Assembly: GCA_964412845.1 (NCBI GenBank)
Contig: CAYPQM010000049.1
Location: 1 to 39,897, forward strand
Direction: 5' to 3'
DNA length: 39,897 bases
Source of the DNA: JAWWPY01 sp964412845
GTDB lineage: Bacteria > Actinomycetota > Actinomycetes > Streptosporangiales > Streptosporangiaceae
Below, piece by piece: positions 38,203 through 39,897 of this stretch. Every line of letters starts with the position of its first letter. Positions within the stretch are counted from its first letter, which is position 1. The notes below the pieces were generated by a model, which worked only from the letters and a program-made list of their open reading frames with translations, was not told the origin of the DNA and ran no database searches. Both the position numbers and the translations under genes were made by a program.

Positions 38203-38234
38203 TGCCGCGTCTGACAACCTTTGCCCCGTCAACG
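38202..38234 (+). repeat. IS630 left terminal inverted repeat
   Basis: It begins GTGCCGCGTCTGACAACC and matches the reverse complement of 39813-39845 at 25 of 33 positions, including the outermost seven. The preceding TA at 38200-38201 is also the start of the ATPase stop codon TAG. Confidence 0.82.
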
Positions 38235-38247
38235 GGATACTTGGGCG

Positions 38248-38649
38248 ATGGAGGATCACCACGTTGTAGCCGTGATCTTGCGTCGGGGAGACCAGTTGTT
38301 GCTGTGTCACCGTTCGCCAGGCCGGCGGTGGTTTCCGGATGTGTGGGACTTCCCCGGTGGTCACGTCGAGCCTGGCGAGCGGCCCGAAGATGCGCTCCGG
38401 CGGGAGGTGGCCGAGGAGCTGGGGGCTGAGCTTGAGGGCGTCGATGGCGGCCCTGTGTTGCACCGGGTTGTCCCTCAGACTGGTTTGGACCTGACTGTGT
38501 GGGTCTCGTGGCGCTGGCGGGGGACCGTGTCGAACCTGCAGCCAGAAGAGCATGACGCCATCGGCTGGTTCGAAGAGGGGCAGCTTGATGGGCTCAGGTT
38601 CGCTGACCCTTCTTACCTGCCTTTGCTTCGCCGCCTTTTGAGCTCGTGA
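38248..38649 (+). CDS. NUDIX hydrolase carried inside the IS element
   Basis: A 133-residue protein of the MutT/NUDIX family, which cleaves nucleoside diphosphates linked to other groups. The NUDIX box is intact: GGHVEPGERPEDALRREVAEELGAEL (G-5x-E-7x-R-E-V-x-E-E-L-G). The start VVAVILRRGDQLLLCHRSPGRRWFPDVWDFPGGH is typical of 8-oxo-dGTPase/dNTPase-like members. ATG 38248 is favoured; an upstream in-frame start at 38221 would lie inside the terminal repeat. It begins 14 nt after the left repeat and ends about 40 nt before the transposase, all between the two repeats. The substrate is unknown. Confidence 0.88.
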   Translation: MEDHHVVAVILRRGDQLLLCHRSPGRRWFPDVWDFPGGHVEPGERPEDALRREVAEELGAELEGVDGGPVLHRVVPQTGLDLTVWVSWRWRGTVSNLQPEEHDAIGWFEEGQLDGLRFADPSYLPLLRRLLSS

Positions 38650-38689
38650 GCTGGAAAGCGGCCCGGAGAGGACGAGGTCCAGGGCGGTC

Positions 38690-39837
38690 TTGCCGACTGG
38701 GCCGGTGACGGAACGCCTGCGGGTTCGTGGGATCGATGACGATGAGGGCCGGCGGCTGGTGCGGATCGTGCGGCGGGGCAGCGGGTCGGTGGTGACGTGG
38801 CGGCGGGCGCAGATGGTGCTGCTGCCGGCGCAGGGCATGGACGCCGCGGGGATCGCGAAGGTGGCGTTCACCAGCGAGGACCGGGTCCGTGATGTGATCC
38901 GCAACTTCAACGCCGACGGGTTCGCCTCGCTGTACCCGAAGTACAAGGGCGGCCGGCCGCCGAAGTTCACCCTGCCGCAGCGGCGGGAGATGAAGAAGAT
39001 CGCCAAGTCCAGGCCGGGCGACCATGGCCTGCCGTTTCCCACCTGGAGCTTGCCGGAGCTGGCGGAGTTCCTGGTCGCTGAGGGGGTGGTCGACGACATC
39101 AGCCTTGAGGGACTGCGCACGCTGCTCCGAGAGGAAGGCGTCAGCTTTCAACGGGTAAAGACCTGGAAGAGCTCGAAGGATCCGGACTACGAGGCGAAGA
39201 AGGCCCGGGTCGGGCACCTGTACGCGATCGCCGACCGCGAGGTCGTCCCTGACCCGGGCGAGCCGGAGGTGATCTTCTGCGTGGACGAGTCCGGGCCGCC
39301 AACCCGCAGCCCCGCCCTGGCCGGCAGTGGGCCGCCGTCAGCGGGAAGGGCGCTGAGGCGGGCCGGGCGCCGCGCCCGCGGATGCGCGCGACCTGCACCC
39401 GGACCCAAGGGGTGCGGCACCTGCTCGCCGCCTATGAGCTGGGTGAGGACAAGATGTTCGGGCACGTCAAGCCGCGCAAGAACCGGGCCCGGTGCCTGGA
39501 GTTCTGCCGCTACCCGCGCACCCTCTACCCACCGCAGGTCCGCATCGCGATCATCTGTGACAACTACAGCCCCCACCTGACCACCGCCAAAGACAGCCGG
39601 GCCGGGGACTGGGCGGCGGCGAACAACGTCGAAATCGCCTGCACGCCAACCAACTCATCCTGGCTGAACCGGATAGAAGCCCAGTTCACCGCCCCGCGCT
39701 ACTTCGCGCTCGACGGCACCGACCACGCCAGCCACCACGAGCAGGCCAGCATGATCCGCCGCTACATCATCTGGCGCAACAACCACGCCTACGACGAACG
39801 CCTACGCCAGGTCGTCGCCCGGGCAAACGTAGCCTGA
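38690..39837 (+). pseudogene. IS630-family transposase, interrupted by a frameshift
   Basis: The N-terminal part has a helix-turn-helix region (VVTWRRAQMVLLPAQGMDAAGIAKVAFTSEDRVRDVIRNFNADGFASLYPKYKGGRPPKF) and the first catalytic Asp in FCVDESGP. Near 39300 the reading moves to the -1 frame, where the expected NPQPRPGRQWAAVSGKGAEAGRAPRPRMRATCTRTQGVRHL continues. It then gives the second Asp (ICDNYSPHL) and the Glu (TNSSWLNRIEAQF), ending at 39837. A one-base loss in GGGCCGCC-AACCC fits best. No typical slippery heptamer is seen, so programmed frameshifting is less likely. The start is TTG 38690 or GTG 38705. Confidence 0.85.
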
Positions 39838-39845
39838 GGCGGCAC
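39813..39845 (-). repeat. IS630 right terminal inverted repeat
   Basis: This is the reverse-complement partner of 38202-38234. It overlaps the last codons and stop of the transposase and is followed by TA at 39846-39847, the second copy of the target dinucleotide. Confidence 0.82.
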
Positions 39846-39897
39846 TAGAGGCTTATTGCCAGTCGCCCGCGCCAGGCTGCTGGTCGGGCCCGACGAC

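Larger units (their letters stand above)
38200..39847 (+). mobile_element. IS630-family insertion sequence with passenger NUDIX gene
   Basis: The ends are imperfect inverted repeats of 33 nt (38202-38234 and 39813-39845, 25 of 33 positions identical). Each is flanked by TA (38200-38201 and 39846-39847), the target duplicated by IS630/Tc1-mariner elements. Inside lie a NUDIX hydrolase gene and a frameshifted DDE transposase. The internal length is 1644 nt, longer than usual for IS630 (about 1.1 kb) because of the extra gene. Joining the outer flanks with a single TA restores the ATPase stop codon exactly. Confidence 0.85.

Noticed and set aside
36751..39120. 789-codon minus-strand frame spanning ATPase, NUDIX and transposase genes
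   Set aside because: It is antisense to three recognisable genes and crosses an IS boundary, so it cannot be an ancient gene; no family resemblance.

Overview
The window is very GC-rich, with GTG/ATG starts, ATGA/GTGA/TGATG gene overlaps, GGAGG-type ribosome binding sites and a characteristic gene set (Acg-type nitroreductase, DevS-type sensor kinase, universal stress proteins). This points to a chromosome segment of a high-GC actinomycete. A Streptosporangiales/Frankia-like relative is my guess; I cannot fix the genus from sequence alone.

Layout. (1) 1-3717: two tRNA genes (Asp, cut by the window edge, and Glu), an MFS exporter, a small PspC-domain membrane protein and glutaryl-CoA dehydrogenase. 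(2) 3855-7735: an intact tRNA-Lys(TTT), then a small decayed integrative element. It holds a truncated tyrosine integrase, a secreted/anchored hypothetical protein, an ASCH-like protein and a multi-pass hypothetical protein, and ends in a 38-nt imperfect duplicate of the tRNA-Lys 3' end (att repeats). (3) 7807-9103: an SRPBCC protein and a divergent TetR regulator around an AT-rich palindrome. (4) 9131-38202: a large low-oxygen/redox 'survival' block. It contains propionyl-CoA synthetase, NAD malic enzyme, a universal stress protein, a GAF-GAF histidine kinase of the DevS/DosS type, GAPDH, an Acg-like nitroreductase, a group 3b-type [NiFe] hydrogenase with its maturation protease, a second universal stress protein, and an operon of GltD-like oxidoreductase, pyruvate:ferredoxin oxidoreductase and PyrD-like protein. 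It ends with the arginine deiminase pathway (arcB-arcC-PNPOx and arcD-arcA) and a P-type cation ATPase. (5) 38200-39847: an IS630-family element carrying a NUDIX hydrolase gene beside a frameshifted transposase.

How it fits together. The intergenic regions of block 4 repeatedly contain a 14-bp site close to GGGACNNNNGGCCC. This resembles the DosR/DevR dormancy box of mycobacteria (core GGGACNNNNGTCCC). I find copies in the control regions of malic enzyme, gap/nitroreductase, hydB, hydA/usp, the PFOR operon, arcB and arcD-arcA. I infer one hypoxia regulon in an otherwise aerobic organism: pyruvate is oxidised to reduced ferredoxin, electrons move through NAD(P)H, excess reductant leaves as H2 via the hydrogenase, and arginine fermentation supplies ATP. 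The DevS-like kinase is a plausible sensor, but no response regulator gene lies in the window.

Most notable oddities: the hydrogenase large subunit and its protease are on the opposite strand from, and convergent with, the other hydrogenase genes; the IS630 element has a passenger NUDIX gene and inserted exactly in the TAG stop codon of the P-type ATPase, recreating the stop; and the tRNA-Lys-bounded element is in decay.
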